Shown here: positions 48,519 to 60,265 of the stretch, piece by piece
Numbering within the stretch: the stretch's first letter is position 1
How the letters are laid out: every line of letters begins with the position of its first letter
From: Ophiodon elongatus
Taxonomy: Eukaryota > Chordata > Actinopteri > Perciformes > Hexagrammidae
Length of the DNA: 64,000 bases
Assembly (NCBI GenBank): GCA_016806645.1
Contig: JACSYO010000384.1
Coordinates: forward strand, 887,501 to 951,500
Reading direction: 5' to 3'
Made by a program: the position numbers and the translations under genes
Notes under the pieces: generated by a model
Told to the model about the DNA's origin: nothing
The model's input: the letters and a program-made list of their open reading frames with translations, nothing else
Databases searched by the model: none

Positions 48519-50018
48519 ATAACAACAGCAGTTTTGATCCCGGAAAATGTAACCACAGGGATGCAATAACTATGGTTCTCTCTGTCCTCTGTATTTCACT
48601 ATAAGATCCTGGAATTGTTGACGCCAAACTTGTTTTTCGTTATTTTCTTTTATTATTAAGGTCAAACAACTTTGTATTTGTTCTTTTACCACTTTGGATG
48701 GCAGAAGCCCAATTTCTTTATCCATTACTTGGAGCTATCTCGTTGGCCTTTCTGCTCGCTTGCTGTCATTGACATGAAGGTCATTTTGTGTATTATAATA
48801 GTTTAGCCACTTGTTTGAGGTGTTTCAGTGCCCTTGTTATTGGTTTGGTCTACAAACACTTGTATGTGCTGGCTGGCAGGTTTCGTGGTAGTTTGCAGTG
48901 AAAAAGCCTGAGAGAGGAACTACATCGAATGCAACATATTGTAAATAGTGCCATAACCACAAACACATGCCTGTTATTAATAAAAACTATAACACCCAAG
49001 CAGCCCTGCATTCTTGTGGATGCAGCGCAGTGGTCACATACTCTCAAACAACTACAGTTACAGTCCAAGCAATCAAGTCTTCATTAGTCATAGCTGGAAG
49101 ATTACAGGTTATTGTAACCATCAATGTATCGAATATCAGCCTCACCATAGCTCAAATCCTTATGTGATCACTTATTTTCCTCAAAAACCCAAATGTTTAC
49201 CCCCCTGGTGGCTGAAGAAGGTCCCTCTTGAGTAAAAGTACCGACGGTTGGGAATCACCAATACACCAATATACCATGAAACACAAACACAAAAATGTAT
49301 GGTGTATTAGAGCTGTGATGACAAACTAGCATGCACGGCAGAAAAAGATGAGGCAATCTGAGGTAAAATATATCACAGTACAGCACATAAAAGGGTTTAT
49401 TTGGGAACCACCACAGGCTTAGTGTCCACTAAAGGCAACAAATAAAAGCCTTTTTTATTTATTTTTTAAATGTAGATACACAAATAACATTACTTGCCTC
49501 AAAGGCTTCTCCAGTAGTCACAAAATTATTTTTGTGACGAAAACCATTCAGGTGGATTCATGTGAGATGAATAAAATTTTTGCCTGCAGGTGTGTCCTTG
49601 GTGACCCCAGAATTGAGGATAATTAAGGATAAATGTGACTCATCGGAGTCATAACACCAGGTTCACAGCTTGTATTTCTAACCTGAAAACTGTATTTCTC
49701 GTAATATTTTCCCAGCTGAAGGTTGATCAGTATTCGCCCTTTCACAGCTGTGAAACTTATGAACTTCATTGTTTGACTTGGAGGACTTGTTGCACCTGAC
49801 ACAGATGTTTATTTGTGGATCTGGGGTAGACCAGATAAAAAGAGGAGACACTGGCTGGAGTCGACCGTCTGCCGGGCTCTGACATGGAAGTAGAAATCGC
49901 TGTTCCCTCGTGAAGCATCTTGTGAGTCAGACGTTTTCTCAGGGGTTGTTGCAGGGCTTCCTATCCTCTCTGTCTTTCCTTGTCGCTTTCTATTTCCTTC
50001 ATTTTGCCCCCCGCCCCA

Positions 50019-50021
<3 letters not shown>

Positions 50022-50083
<62 letters not shown>
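50022..50083. repeat. (AC)n microsatellite
   Basis: About 31 uninterrupted AC units. Confidence 0.95.
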
Positions 50084-50086
<3 letters not shown>

Positions 50087-50302
50087 ACCCTCCCCTTCCT
50101 CCGGCTTGCCTGCTCTGGTGCTAAGGCTGCTTATTGTCTTGGTCTTGTGCAGTCAAATCACCCTCCGTCCTTAACTCTTTCCCCCATTTACCGGCTGGCT
50201 GTGGGAATCAATAATTCGCCTTCTCCAGATCTCAGACATTTAATTTGACATTTGATCCAATCCTGGGTTATTTATGTGGAAGAGATACAAATGAATTCTT
50301 TC

Positions 50303-50373
50303 TCCCCCCCCCCCCCCGGCCCCCCAGGCCCCCCCGGCCCCCCTATGTTCTGCTCTTTGTCGTCCCCCCCCCC
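50303..50373. repeat. C-rich tract, potential G-quadruplex on the minus strand
   Basis: 50303-50343 is almost entirely C, broken only by GG and AGG, giving at least four long G runs on the complement. A second C run of ten lies at 50364-50373. Confidence 0.75.
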
Positions 50374-50748
50374 TTTACTCTGGAGGTAAAGCAGTGGAAG
50401 TGTGCTTACGTAAGCCTCCTTTATACACCATGTAAAGCCCACTACCCCATTTAGAGCGATTGTTGACGCTACAGAGTCATTGGATCGAGATCCTCGTTTC
50501 TGTTTGTATGACTAATATCTTGCATGACTAGTCACATGCATCCCATTCTATAGACAAAGCAAGACGATTGGCAATTTAGATGGGGCCCCACGCAGTTCTG
50601 GTGTCTCTGTTAGTTAAGATTAAGTCACCACCATTTTGTAATCTGGATGACTCGCCCAGGGTTACGATTGTGTCAGTTTGTGCGTGCCTCGGTCTGCAAT
50701 ATTTATTATTACATAAAGCAGAGGGGCAAGGTGAATTATATTATTAGA

Positions 50749-50774
50749 TTTTTCTTTTCTTTTCTTTTCTTTTC
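50749..50774. repeat. (TTTTC)n microsatellite
   Basis: About five pentanucleotide units. Confidence 0.85.
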
Positions 50775-52544
50775 AGCAGTCTTCGTCTTTACCTTTTTGT
50801 TTCTCTACGTGATATAACAATGCAATGATGATATGATAAGAGCCAGAACTCACACATTATGTGACTTCACTAGAAATTAGATTATGTTCCATTATGTTTT
50901 TCATATGATTATATGAATATGAGAACTTTTCCTTCTGTTTTGTCATATAAAAACATTCACGTTAGGGGAAGGTTGAGGTTAAAGCATAACCACAACTGTC
51001 CCCATCCCTTATTTAAATGTATTATTCTAACCGTACTGATTTAAACCCTAACTTTAAGGTTTAGATACAAAATACCTAAACCTTACCAAACCTTCAGGTT
51101 ATCCCTTTGTAAAAACAGATTTAATTTTCAGTAATAATTCCAACAGAGCTTGGACAAACAACTTATTTTGACATTTAATCCGGAGGGCTTGTTTTTTAAA
51201 ATATTATATTTATACCATCGTGACATTTAAGCTATTTACTAATTTTGTCACCCCATTATTGCAAATGTAACTTTGATAATTTATTTACCTCTATTATTTT
51301 CCTAAACACATAAAGCTAAATGGTGCCATTTTCCAGCCCTGTCACCAGGGTTTTGTATATATTCTTTTGCATTTGGTCAGAGCGAGTGTGGTTGCATATC
51401 GAGCGCCTGTTATTGAAAGTTACTTGGTTGTCATGTTTCCTGAATGTAACCAATTATTTGACAACGTAAACCACATGGCATTGTGCGTTTCTGCAAGCAT
51501 GATGTGAAACGTATTTTTTAAAACGTTGACATCCAACGTATCCTGTGGTTTGCAGAAATGTACATTGGTGACATTTTGTAAAGCCACTGCGTTGTATTTT
51601 CTGCAACTGTCTTAAAAAGTCATCATAATTAAACATACATTAACTTTCAGCGTGAATCCTTGGAGGGATTCTGAGATCTTTGATAACGTGGTCTCTGATT
51701 TCTGCCTCCTTGTGATACCTCTCTGACAATACTAAACCTCTATAACTCTACACTAATTAACATGCATCCCAATGTAATGTCACTGTAGTCAAAAAAAAAA
51801 GGAACGCTTTTGAAAGTCTGACAATAAGAATATAAAGTCTGAAGCCAGCTTACAGCAACTAAAAGGACTTTTTAAATGCTTTGTTGTTTTTACCATTTTG
51901 AATCACACTGGAACAATTAGCAGAATAGATCAGTAAAACAAACAAACAACAAATATATATGAATCACTCAACTCTGACTGTGGGGATGAAGAAAACAAGT
52001 TTGTTGGCACTGTGTTTGGGTGAGTAGATGCCAGAAAAATAAGTTGATAATCGGTAAAAAATAAAGTACTTCTTCTAATTTATCCCAAGAGACAAATCTT
52101 CAGTAAATTTGGTCAAAGCTATCAAAGTAGTGGAATACATACATTTTTAATGAAGGTTCCAGTGGAAATTGAATTTTGCAGATATTAATCACTACTGCTG
52201 CTATGCAGTCAGCTAGTTTGAGTAGGACTTTATGAATTTAAGATGATTTCCTATAGTCAGTGTTGGTTCTTGACCTCCCCTCTGTCCCAGTCTTTGGCTT
52301 GGCTGATGGAGATCGACACATCAGAAGTCTTTTTTTTTTTTTTTCTTTTTTTACTTATTCGTACCATTCATGCCATCGGTTCTCACCAAAAACTCAAAAA
52401 GCCTTTTCTGCTCCCTCCTCCTGATTGGGCCATGAAGCTGTCCAGCAGAGTAAAATGCTGTTAAAAAGGCACCTTTTTAGATTTGTTTGCCTTTTACTTT
52501 CCAAACTAATTTCTGATCAGCATATCATTTCTAGCTCTCGGGAT

Positions 52545-52680
52545 GGAAATGTCCTCGGTCGATCCACCACTGAAATATTTCATCAACTATTTGATGCATT
52601 GCCATGAAGATTTTTTCATGGCCCTCAGAGGATGAAGCCTAGTGACTTCATTACTGACACTGTAAAGCCATTGTTTGTCG
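52545..52680. repeat. dispersed percomorph repeat, third fragment
   Basis: GAAATATTTCATCAACTATTTGATGCATTGCCATG and CCCTCAGAGGATGAAGCCTAGTGACTT follow the same repeat pattern as the 26450-26790 fragment (GAGGATGAATC...). Confidence 0.45.
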
Positions 52681-53159
52681 TGACAGTGTAAGAGTGCATC
52701 TGTTATATAACATACAATACCAAATGCATAATTTCATCATCGAATGACTTTATCAAGAGGAACCAGAAACTAATAGAGATGATAAAGTGAAGGAAGGGAT
52801 CAGGAGAGTTAGACCAGCAGGGGGAGACCAGCTGTAACAGTTTACAGTGTGTCCTCTTGCTCATCACTCCTGGCAGTGCTGTTAGGGACGTTCGCCTTCC
52901 GGCAGTCAGAAGGCGCAGCCTTAGGCCCAGACTTTAAAAGTCACTTGCCACCAGAGGGCTGCTCCGCTTGTTGCAAAAATAAGTCATATTGTAGCAAAGT
53001 CTTTGAGAAAATGATCCAACTCCTCAATTGACTTATTACATCAGTTAACATTGTGAACAATGGTTTTCGGTTTATGGTCTCGATTGCTAGTTTCAAGTCT
53101 TCCTTGACACAAAGTGATGATCACTCAGTAAATTATGGTTCCATTTTGAGTAAATTAGA

Positions 53160-53425
53160 CAAGAAAACAGGGTATGATTCAGGGCGTGGCTACCTTGTGA
53201 TTGACTTCAAGTGCCTTTAAGTACAAATAACACTTTAGCTGGTAACTTGCTCTTCCCCAGCTTCACCCTCTCGACCAAATAAGGTCACTTCTGGTAAAAA
53301 AAACAACTAAAAACAAGATGGGTAGGCCGAAATGCCGAACTTGAGGCTTCAAACCTGTAGTCCACAAACCAATGGGTGACGTCACAGTGACCACATCCAC
53401 TTCTTATATACAGTCTGTGGTCTGT
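53160..53425. repeat. dispersed repeat ending ACTTCTTATATACAGTCTGTGG
   Basis: GGGCGTGGCTACCTTGTGATTGAC (about 53182), GAGGCTTCAAACCTGTAGTCC, ACAAACCAATGGGTGACGTCAC and CCACTTCTTATATACAGTC occur in the order I recognise from a very common percomorph interspersed repeat. The internal TGACGTCA belongs to the repeat. Confidence 0.62.
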
Positions 53426-53888
53426 TCACAGCTGCTACTTGATAACAAATGAAAGTTAACATTTTGATTATATCCACTTTTTAACTGCACTGTTTCTTAC
53501 TGAGGAGGTTGTACTGCACATTGTTCAACTAAGTGCTTTAGGTGTCTGAAGTTCCATTAAGACGCATCACTGGCTCGATAGATGGTTTTTGTTGAAAGGA
53601 TATTTCACAATGGAGAAGAGAGACCTCTTTTAACAAACCTTTTATTTTGCCATGTCTTTTCCTTTTTTTCCCCACTCTGCAGTCCTGGACATTTTCACAA
53701 TCATTTTCTTTTTATATACTTTTCAAACCAGCTTAGAAAAACTGGGTGTCAAGAGCTGGAAATTGAATTCTCAAGAGTGCATGAAGGAGGGTGGATGAAT
53801 CCTGTTGAGCTGTAAACTTTATTTTTTATTTTTGCTCTTTTTTTACAAAAACACACACATTTAAGGAAGCACACACGTAGCGAACGAC

Positions 53889-53890
<2 letters not shown>

Positions 53891-53925
<35 letters not shown>
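53891..53925. repeat. (TG)n microsatellite
   Basis: About 17 TG units. It is the first of three long AC/TG tracts within 630 bases. Confidence 0.94.
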
Positions 53926-53928
<3 letters not shown>

Positions 53929-54038
53929 GGATTCCCCAGCAGTGGTTGAACAACACTCTTCGTCACCCCTGGTGTGAGCAGGAAAAACCTACTGCAGGCT
54001 TCCCATCTGTTCAACTCCAGAGTTATGGCAGAGATCCA

Positions 54039-54039
<1 letters not shown>

Positions 54040-54111
<72 letters not shown>
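54040..54111. repeat. (CA)n microsatellite
   Basis: About 36 uninterrupted CA units. Confidence 0.95.
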
Positions 54112-54112
<1 letters not shown>

Positions 54113-54440
54113 CATTCATAAAGTCGGTCAGACTCTCATCCACTGGGAGAGTGTGGGGGAGAGTAGCAGCAGTGTAAGAAAAGCTCCTCCTGAAGTATAG
54201 TTTTAACATACTGTTCCATTTAGAGCTGTTTCCCTGTCAACCTGCTCAGTGTATGAACAGAGTTCTGACTGTTTGGATACAAACCTTAATATAGCTTGAA
54301 ATTAATCTATCTATGTCTATCTATCTCCTCATCCGTAGTCACTGTGCGTTACATACACATCGCAACTTGGAGAAGCAGATAGGAATAAATTGCTGGCACG
54401 GAAGCTAAGTAATGTACTGCTGTGGGCGTAGCATTGGTTC

Positions 54441-54442
<2 letters not shown>

Positions 54443-54519
<77 letters not shown>
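54443..54519. repeat. (AC)n microsatellite
   Basis: About 38 uninterrupted AC units. It lies directly against a family R repeat copy. Confidence 0.95.
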
Positions 54520-54524
<5 letters not shown>

Positions 54525-54690
54525 ACCGATCGTGGCAGCAGTAGACCAACAACTCCCCTGTTCTGCAAGGTAAAATTATTGTTTTGGTCAAAGGAGTCCA
54601 GTGTCTTTGAAGAGAGCAATATAAGGGCTTCAGTTCAATTCGGAAAAGGCTGTCTGGCAAAGTGGTGAAAATATTTTAAAAAAAGCCTAC
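54520..54690. repeat. dispersed repeat family R, copy 2
   Basis: CGATCGTGGCAGCAGTAGACC with AACAACTCCCCTGTTCTGC and GGAGTCCAGTGTCTTTGAAGAGAGC parallels the copy at 23956-24335. Confidence 0.55.
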
Positions 54691-54811
54691 ACTTAAGCCC
54701 TTCCTGATTAGCAACTGAAGTGGTTACATCACTATTGTTTAATTAACTTTTGTCTGTTGGCTTTTAAGTCCCGATCAGTTCATACAGACTTGTATATATC
54801 TGTCAAAGTTG

Positions 54812-55110
54812 GTAAATAGACTTGTAAAGCACCTTTATTGTCTAACACCCAAAGCGCTTTTACGCTACATGTCACACACCCATTAGCACCCATTCATACA
54901 CCAATGGCACAGGGTTGTTGGTGGCTACCATGCAAGGTGCCACCTGCCCATCCAATATAACTAATCATTCACACCGGATGTGCACAATGGTACACGGCCT
55001 TCGGGAGTAATTTGGGGGTTAAGTGTCTTGCCCTGCGTGGAGGAGCCGGGGATTGAACCGCCAATCTTCTGATTGAAAGACGACCTTCTGAGCCACAGTC
55101 ACCACAACAC
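54812..55110 (-). mobile_element. tRNA-derived SINE
   Basis: Read on the minus strand from about 55110, the head carries a perfect polymerase III box A, TGGCTCAGAAGG (55084-55095). A box B, GGTTCAATCCC (55049-55059), follows 24 bases further on. The body then runs GGCAAGACACTTAACCCCC, GGCAGGTGGCACC and GAATGGGTGCTAATGGG, and the tail is AAAGCGCTTTGGGTG and TTTACAAGTC. A 5'-truncated sibling lies at 37380-37570. No flanking duplication was verified. Confidence 0.75.
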
Positions 55111-57191
55111 ACATTTATGATAACATGGCCGAACACAACCACATCCACTGCAGTTATCAGATTTAAAAGATTACGTTTGGTGCAAGGTTACCTCTAATAT
55201 TCAACAAGCTTAGTGTTTGTTGTAGCAGCAACTTGATGTTTCTACGGTTAAAAAATTCAAGAGCACCGATGCCTAGCTTTTAAATTCAATGATAATAGTA
55301 CAAATATTATATATTTGTATTTGTCACAAACAATCACTAAACTAACTGATTTGATTTAGCTTTTGATTAATTGTGCTGAAGGTGTAATCACTAGGATATA
55401 TTTTGGGTTTGTGCTGTCACTTTTTGGGCCTTCTGAGAAAATAAATAACAGCTGGAACTTCAGCTAATGAATGAAGCAGGGGAGAAAGCAGCGGAGGGAG
55501 GGTCACCGTCAGCTGTAAACCTGCAGAAGGATGCTATCGCTACAGCTGAATGTGGCTTCTAGGCCTGATAAAATGGCCTACTGTTAGCATGCTTGTATTT
55601 TATATTTCCCTGTGAAATATGGTTGAAAAAAATATATAATACTCTTTAATTGTACTTAAGTAGGGGAGAGCCGGTAAGAAATTGGCATGAGATGAAAGTA
55701 ACGCAGCGATTTTCTGCAAGCCCTGACGAGTCTCATATACTTAACTATGTTAACACTAACAGCACGCAACGCTCATGTGGATTTGTCATACTGTGGCGGT
55801 GCTTTACCCGGAAAGCTGTTTTTAGATCACGGAAACTAAATTCACTCAAGCGTTTTTTTTTGTTTTTTTAATGCCGAGTTGTTTTTATTGTTTCATCTGT
55901 CATAGTCGTGATCATTTGACAGATTATTACTTTAACACAGTTTGCAATGTCAAAGTTTTTCAGTATCGCAGCGAGTCAGGTTCCCCTTTCAGGAGTCATC
56001 AGGAACAGATGTTTCTTTAGTCCCTCTACAGTAATAATGATTTAATAAAACGTGTATGTCATATTTCACCGACAGAATAACAAAAACAAAAATTGTTTGT
56101 CTGTAATGTTATCTTTTGAAATGATGCCTATCGTGAAAAGTGTTCCTTTCATACCGGGTCTCCCCTGCTGCACTTGAGCAAATGTACATTTTCCCCTGTG
56201 CATCTCCTCCAAATCGCCATTGATCGACTCCAAATTGACGGCATTGGGTTCCAGCTGAGTTAACTCCCATTGTGAGAGGGATTTCGGCCTCTTCTAAAGA
56301 GCTCACACAAGCTTCCAAATTAGAAAAAGTGGTGCCTTCTTGCCCTAAGCTGTCGTCCTTGATTTCATGGGAATGGGTTTCTGCTTTCTCGTTTTGTGAT
56401 GCCTCGCTGGCCTCTGCTAGCCTGTTTTCAGACCTGTTAAACCCATTATCGCCTTGTGTCCGGCATTTGTAGGATTCATTTTGAGTAATAAAAACACAAT
56501 ATAATGATTGTGGAAAAGAACACTGTATTCTCTACCAAAAACCTCTACAAAATCTAAAAAAACATTCAAGGCTGAACCCCCAGAAGCAAATCCAGATAGT
56601 TGAATATCCTCACGTATATTTTTCTTTCACTGACTGTGTGACACAAATGGCCATTTCCCACTTATATAATCTCAATAGATCTTCATTCCCAACTGTACAG
56701 CAGAAATAAACATGTTTACAGTCTGGTTTTTTATTGCTAAAATCCCAGTACATAACAACTGTACAGAGGGGGAATTTGTATGTCACTTTAAGTCAGTTTA
56801 AGTTATATTAAGGCTTAAAGTTATGCATAGTTGAGAGCGTGGCCGCTTTGAGGGACAGGTAGGTACAGTCTCAGGTCACTAGCTACTAGCTGTCTGCTCT
56901 GCCGCCTCAGCTCCAACAGCGACCTCTATACCTATTTTTTTATTTTATTTTATTTTTATTTACAAAAGGGCTGAAAAGGTTCATAAAACTACAAAAGAGT
57001 CTTTATATATCTGTTATTGTATGGATGAAACAAATGAGATACCGTTTTCTTTACTTTGAACTGAGCCAGGCTGGCACTGTGTCCTGACTTAAAACATTTT
57101 CGCGTCTTTAAATTTAACAAACCAGAGGATGCCCAGAATGTAGCTAGCTGTTGCTGTTTTTGAGTCAGCCATTGTAACGCAGTCCGAAGCA
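55111..57191. other. intergenic, possible decayed coding patch
   Basis: No supported intact exon. A possible minus-strand relic lies at 56112-56480. A/T-rich simple runs occur at 56935-56960. Confidence 0.3.
56112..56480 (-). pseudogene. possible frameshifted coding relic, product unknown
   Basis: On the minus strand an open, charged frame (NESYKCRTQGDNGFNRSENR, then LAEASEASQNEKAETHSHE) runs from about 56480 to a stop near 56317. A second frame continues from there with EACVSSLEEAEIPLTMGVNS and QCRQFGVDQWRFGGDAQGKM to about 56112. The composition is protein-like in both and a single base change would connect them. I do not recognise the protein. It may be an old retrocopy, a transposon ORF or coincidence. 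Confidence 0.3.
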
Positions 57192-57212
57192 TTCAGCACC
57201 ACGGTCAGCTCC
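57192..57212 (+). promoter_or_regulatory. candidate RE1/NRSE (REST/NRSF silencer) site
   Basis: The 21 bases match the classical NRSE consensus at 19 positions: TTCAGCACCACGG, then T (consensus A), CAGC, T (consensus G), CC. Both conserved half-sites, TTCAGCACC and the G-CAGC half, keep canonical spacing. It lies about 4.1 kb upstream of the gria4 start codon. REST silences neuronal genes, including other AMPA-receptor genes, in non-neuronal cells, so the location makes sense. The change at position 14 is in a constrained base and could weaken binding. Confidence 0.6.
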
Positions 57213-59029
57213 ACGCCCATGCTCACTGTAAAGTCCCGTTCAGTGGTTATCATTAAAAACCCTCTCAATGTGCGTGTTCGTGTTGACTTGAGGGCTGAAG
57301 TGAAAAGGCAATCAGTTGCAGTTGTTTTTGCAACATAAGTACAATTCCTAATTGTTACACCGTGGATCAGAGATTTAGAGTTGAACCTGAAAAATGTCTT
57401 GTTTAATGGGTTTTCAGACGGGAGACAAACTGAACATTTTATTAGCTGTAATTTTACACAACCTCAAACAGGGAGACAAACAACCTTGTGCTTATTTTTC
57501 CCTCATCATCCTCACTTGCTACTGTAGTGACATATGTTGCTTGTTTGTAATAAACTTCATTATACCAGCAAGAACAGTGTCCGCGGAGATTCCTTCATCA
57601 TCATTCCAACATCAGTGTCGCTTGAAATATACAACACTACCAAACTAAATATTTCCAAAAAGAGTGCAGACAGAAATTCCAGAAACTGCAATTAGGAAGC
57701 AAGTGATCAGCCTAACAGTCCGTGGAGGACTATAGCTTTTTGCAGATTTGTTACACAGTGAGAGACCACTTTCTGCTCCATAACAACAAAGCTTAAAGAA
57801 AATAAAAACTCAGCTCAAAACAGTGTGCGGCGATCATTTAGAATTATGTTGTTCCCATATACAATAATGATGGTTTTGTGATAAAGTATTGACAGACTGA
57901 TGAGTGGTTTCACTGGAATCATATCAGCCTCTCGAAACATCAGCAGCATTTTCTCAAAGGGTGTAAATAATATTCATCTTTATTGATCTCTGTGGGGAAA
58001 TCAGACCTTTGCAGTTGCAAATGTAATATGATATACAGGAAAAAAAGCATGGGAGATTATTCATGACCTTGGGAACTTTAGGTGCAAAAGTATGTTCCAG
58101 ACGGCTGACATGGTCCTCATGGTACCGGCGGGAGGACTTCTGTTGGTCGAACTTGTTATAGAAATGTAATTTTTGGTAAATGAGTTTGATGGGATCTTTG
58201 TCTATAAGTGCTGCCTGCTTTAGAGTTTCAACCCACAGAGATCAAAGGAGTTGGAAGTTCCTGCCCTTTTCGAATCAAATGTTGAATTGCGTTATAAAAT
58301 CTCATAAATATCAATATGGTTTTCTGTGGCAATGGTTTCTTTAAATTTGATTCAGGATTCGGAGGTTAAGCTTCCATTTATATTATTAGAGATGGCAGCC
58401 TGTGCATAGTAGATGTGTGCTCCTCCTCTCTTTAACAAAAGTTGTGTTTTTTTGGATTTCCTGCTTGACGGTTCAGAGATGGCACTCAGTCCCAACACCA
58501 AACTACAGACTCAGACTCACGGACTTTGAGGCACGTTCCCTTAAAGTCTGTGAGGGTTTAGTTCTGTCCCACTGTCAAATCGTTGAGTGTTTGAGGGCTA
58601 TCTGGAAGACATTTTGGGCCCTTTATGCAGACTTTACCCAAAGGAATTATCCACAATTCATAGCAATGTGACGTTAAACACGGGGTTACCAATGAAAGCG
58701 TGGAGACTTATAGGTGAACACAGAGGACGGCACATTGGTGTTCAGCCTGGCAAATTACATGTACTTACAAACATTATGGATTAAAGATGGAACATAAAAA
58801 CGATTAAAATCAGAGATTATAATACACAAATGTCACAGATGTTAACATGTAAATAGATTACAAAAACAAGTAAATAGATTATTTGAAATTACCGCTCATC
58901 TTGCGAGGGAAGAGCCTGGAAGTCGTTCAAATCAGGGAGTAAAAAGTTAAAATAAATACCCACAATTGTACATAATATATTTTTTTACGTCCCATTCGTA
59001 TATACACCATGGCAAGCCCTTAATGTGTC
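57213..59029. other. upstream region of gria4, no gene seen
   Basis: No supported exon. TTTATTGATCTCTGTGGGGAAATC at 57978-58001 resembles a retroelement 3' motif common in fish. Confidence 0.3.
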
Positions 59030-59075
59030 TCACACTCAACCATTTAACAGGTTCACACTCAACCATTTAACAGGT
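59030..59075. repeat. perfect 23-bp tandem duplication
   Basis: The unit TCACACTCAACC-ATTTAACAGGT occurs twice back to back (59030-59052 and 59053-59075) with no differences, so it is recent. Confidence 0.9.
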
Positions 59076-59082
59076 GACGTCA
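59075..59082. promoter_or_regulatory. perfect palindromic CRE (TGACGTCA)
   Basis: It lies at the right edge of the 23-bp duplication, 2.2 kb upstream of the gria4 ATG. TGACGTCA is the full CREB/ATF site. Two other copies in the window (near 27284 and 53374) lie inside mobile repeats; this one is not in a repeat I recognise. Confidence 0.4.
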
Positions 59083-59374
59083 GTAAATCCCTGAGGGTTC
59101 AGGATTTAAGGCCTTCGGGGGAACATTGGGATTGGGCCCCAATCTTTCTCACATCGACTGAACTAAATCAACTTCCTGCATTGCTTCCAACAGTGTCTCA
59201 CACATGGTTGCTCATTTTCAAGCAGGTCTACCTGAGGCAATACTTGATCAGCCATACTTGAGCAGACTGCAGCTTCACTACCTCCTGCAGTTCCTTCTTT
59301 AACTGCATCACACCGAGGAGACTATAGCCGACACTTCCTTAGGTCTCATTACTGATTTTCACTTCGCCTTACAG

Positions 59375-59960
59375 CAGTGGCTCTCATTCTTTTTTCTTAA
59401 GAGACCATTTTCTATCATTGAGTAAACTGACGACCCCTGACTAAGTGACATATTTTATGGATATTTCATATTATATTCAATGCATAACAATAACGATACA
59501 GAACAAATGATAAACTGTACAATTAAGCCAAATGGTGAAACAATAACTGCAGGAAGTTAAAGATTTGGAAGCATTTTTAGCAGATTATTTCCTGTCAACT
59601 CTCGTTGATATAAATGGGATGGACAAAATATAATAGACTTATCTGTCCATATAACACAATATAGCCCCACAAACTGCAGCCCCCAAAATGATCATCAATA
59701 CCTCTCTCTGAACAGTTTCAACCAAAACTGAACTGTAACTTCCATGAAGGTGTTGGATTTATTTCAGGACTGTTGTATCAGACCGCATTAGTTTTAACCA
59801 GATGTACCAAATAAACCTGTTTCATCGTAGTTCTTTGTAGATTTTGTCCCCCATCATGCATCTGGGAGTGGCTAAAGCTATTTCAACGTATATGCGAGTC
59901 TTGTTTTAAGAGAGACTTGAAAAAGTGTGAAGTTTAAGTACCAGTGGTTGGATATCACTG
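59375..59960. mobile_element. hAT-like deletion element
   Basis: The left end is CAGTGGCTCTCATTC (59375). The right end on the minus strand is CAGTGATATCCAACC (from 59960). Both have the CAGTG start of hAT ends. Flanks CCTTACAG and GTTTAGAG agree at five of eight positions. The interior has no transposase, only AT-rich text with GACGACCCCTGAC near the left end. It is a decayed MITE. Confidence 0.58.
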
Positions 59961-60149
59961 GTTTAGAGTAAAGTTTTCTTGGGCTCAGCATCTAGTGGCC
60001 ATTAGATGAACTGCAACCAAAGACACATTAATGCTTTTTATTAATTTGACAGTTTTCTTGCAGAAACTTTGAAACATGAAGCTTTAGTGACCATTTCTCA
60101 AATAATGTTGCTGTGATCCTAAAAATTGTCATACACGCCCCTTTGTCAC

Positions 60150-60265
60150 GCCCCTCTGCGTCTGATACCACGCACAAGTCACCTTTAGCGTGTGTATCAG
60201 ATGCACTGGGATTTCAAGTAACTTCAATGTGAACCCTGTGGCATCATTATTAGATGCTCAGAGAA
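60150..60265. repeat. dispersed repeat family Q, copy 3
   Basis: CCCCTCTGCGTCTGATACCACGCAC, ACCTTTAGCGTGTGTATCAGATGCACTGGG and TTCAAGTAACTTCAATGTGAACCC with GCATCATTATTAGATGCTCAGAG align with copies 1, 2 and 4. Confidence 0.65.

Larger units (their letters stand above)
48519..52544. other. intergenic, no gene seen
   Basis: No supported exon. It contains an AC microsatellite, C-rich tracts and a TTTTC repeat. A CCTAACC/GGTTAGG-flavoured patch at 50960-51110 resembles old repeat DNA. Confidence 0.3.
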
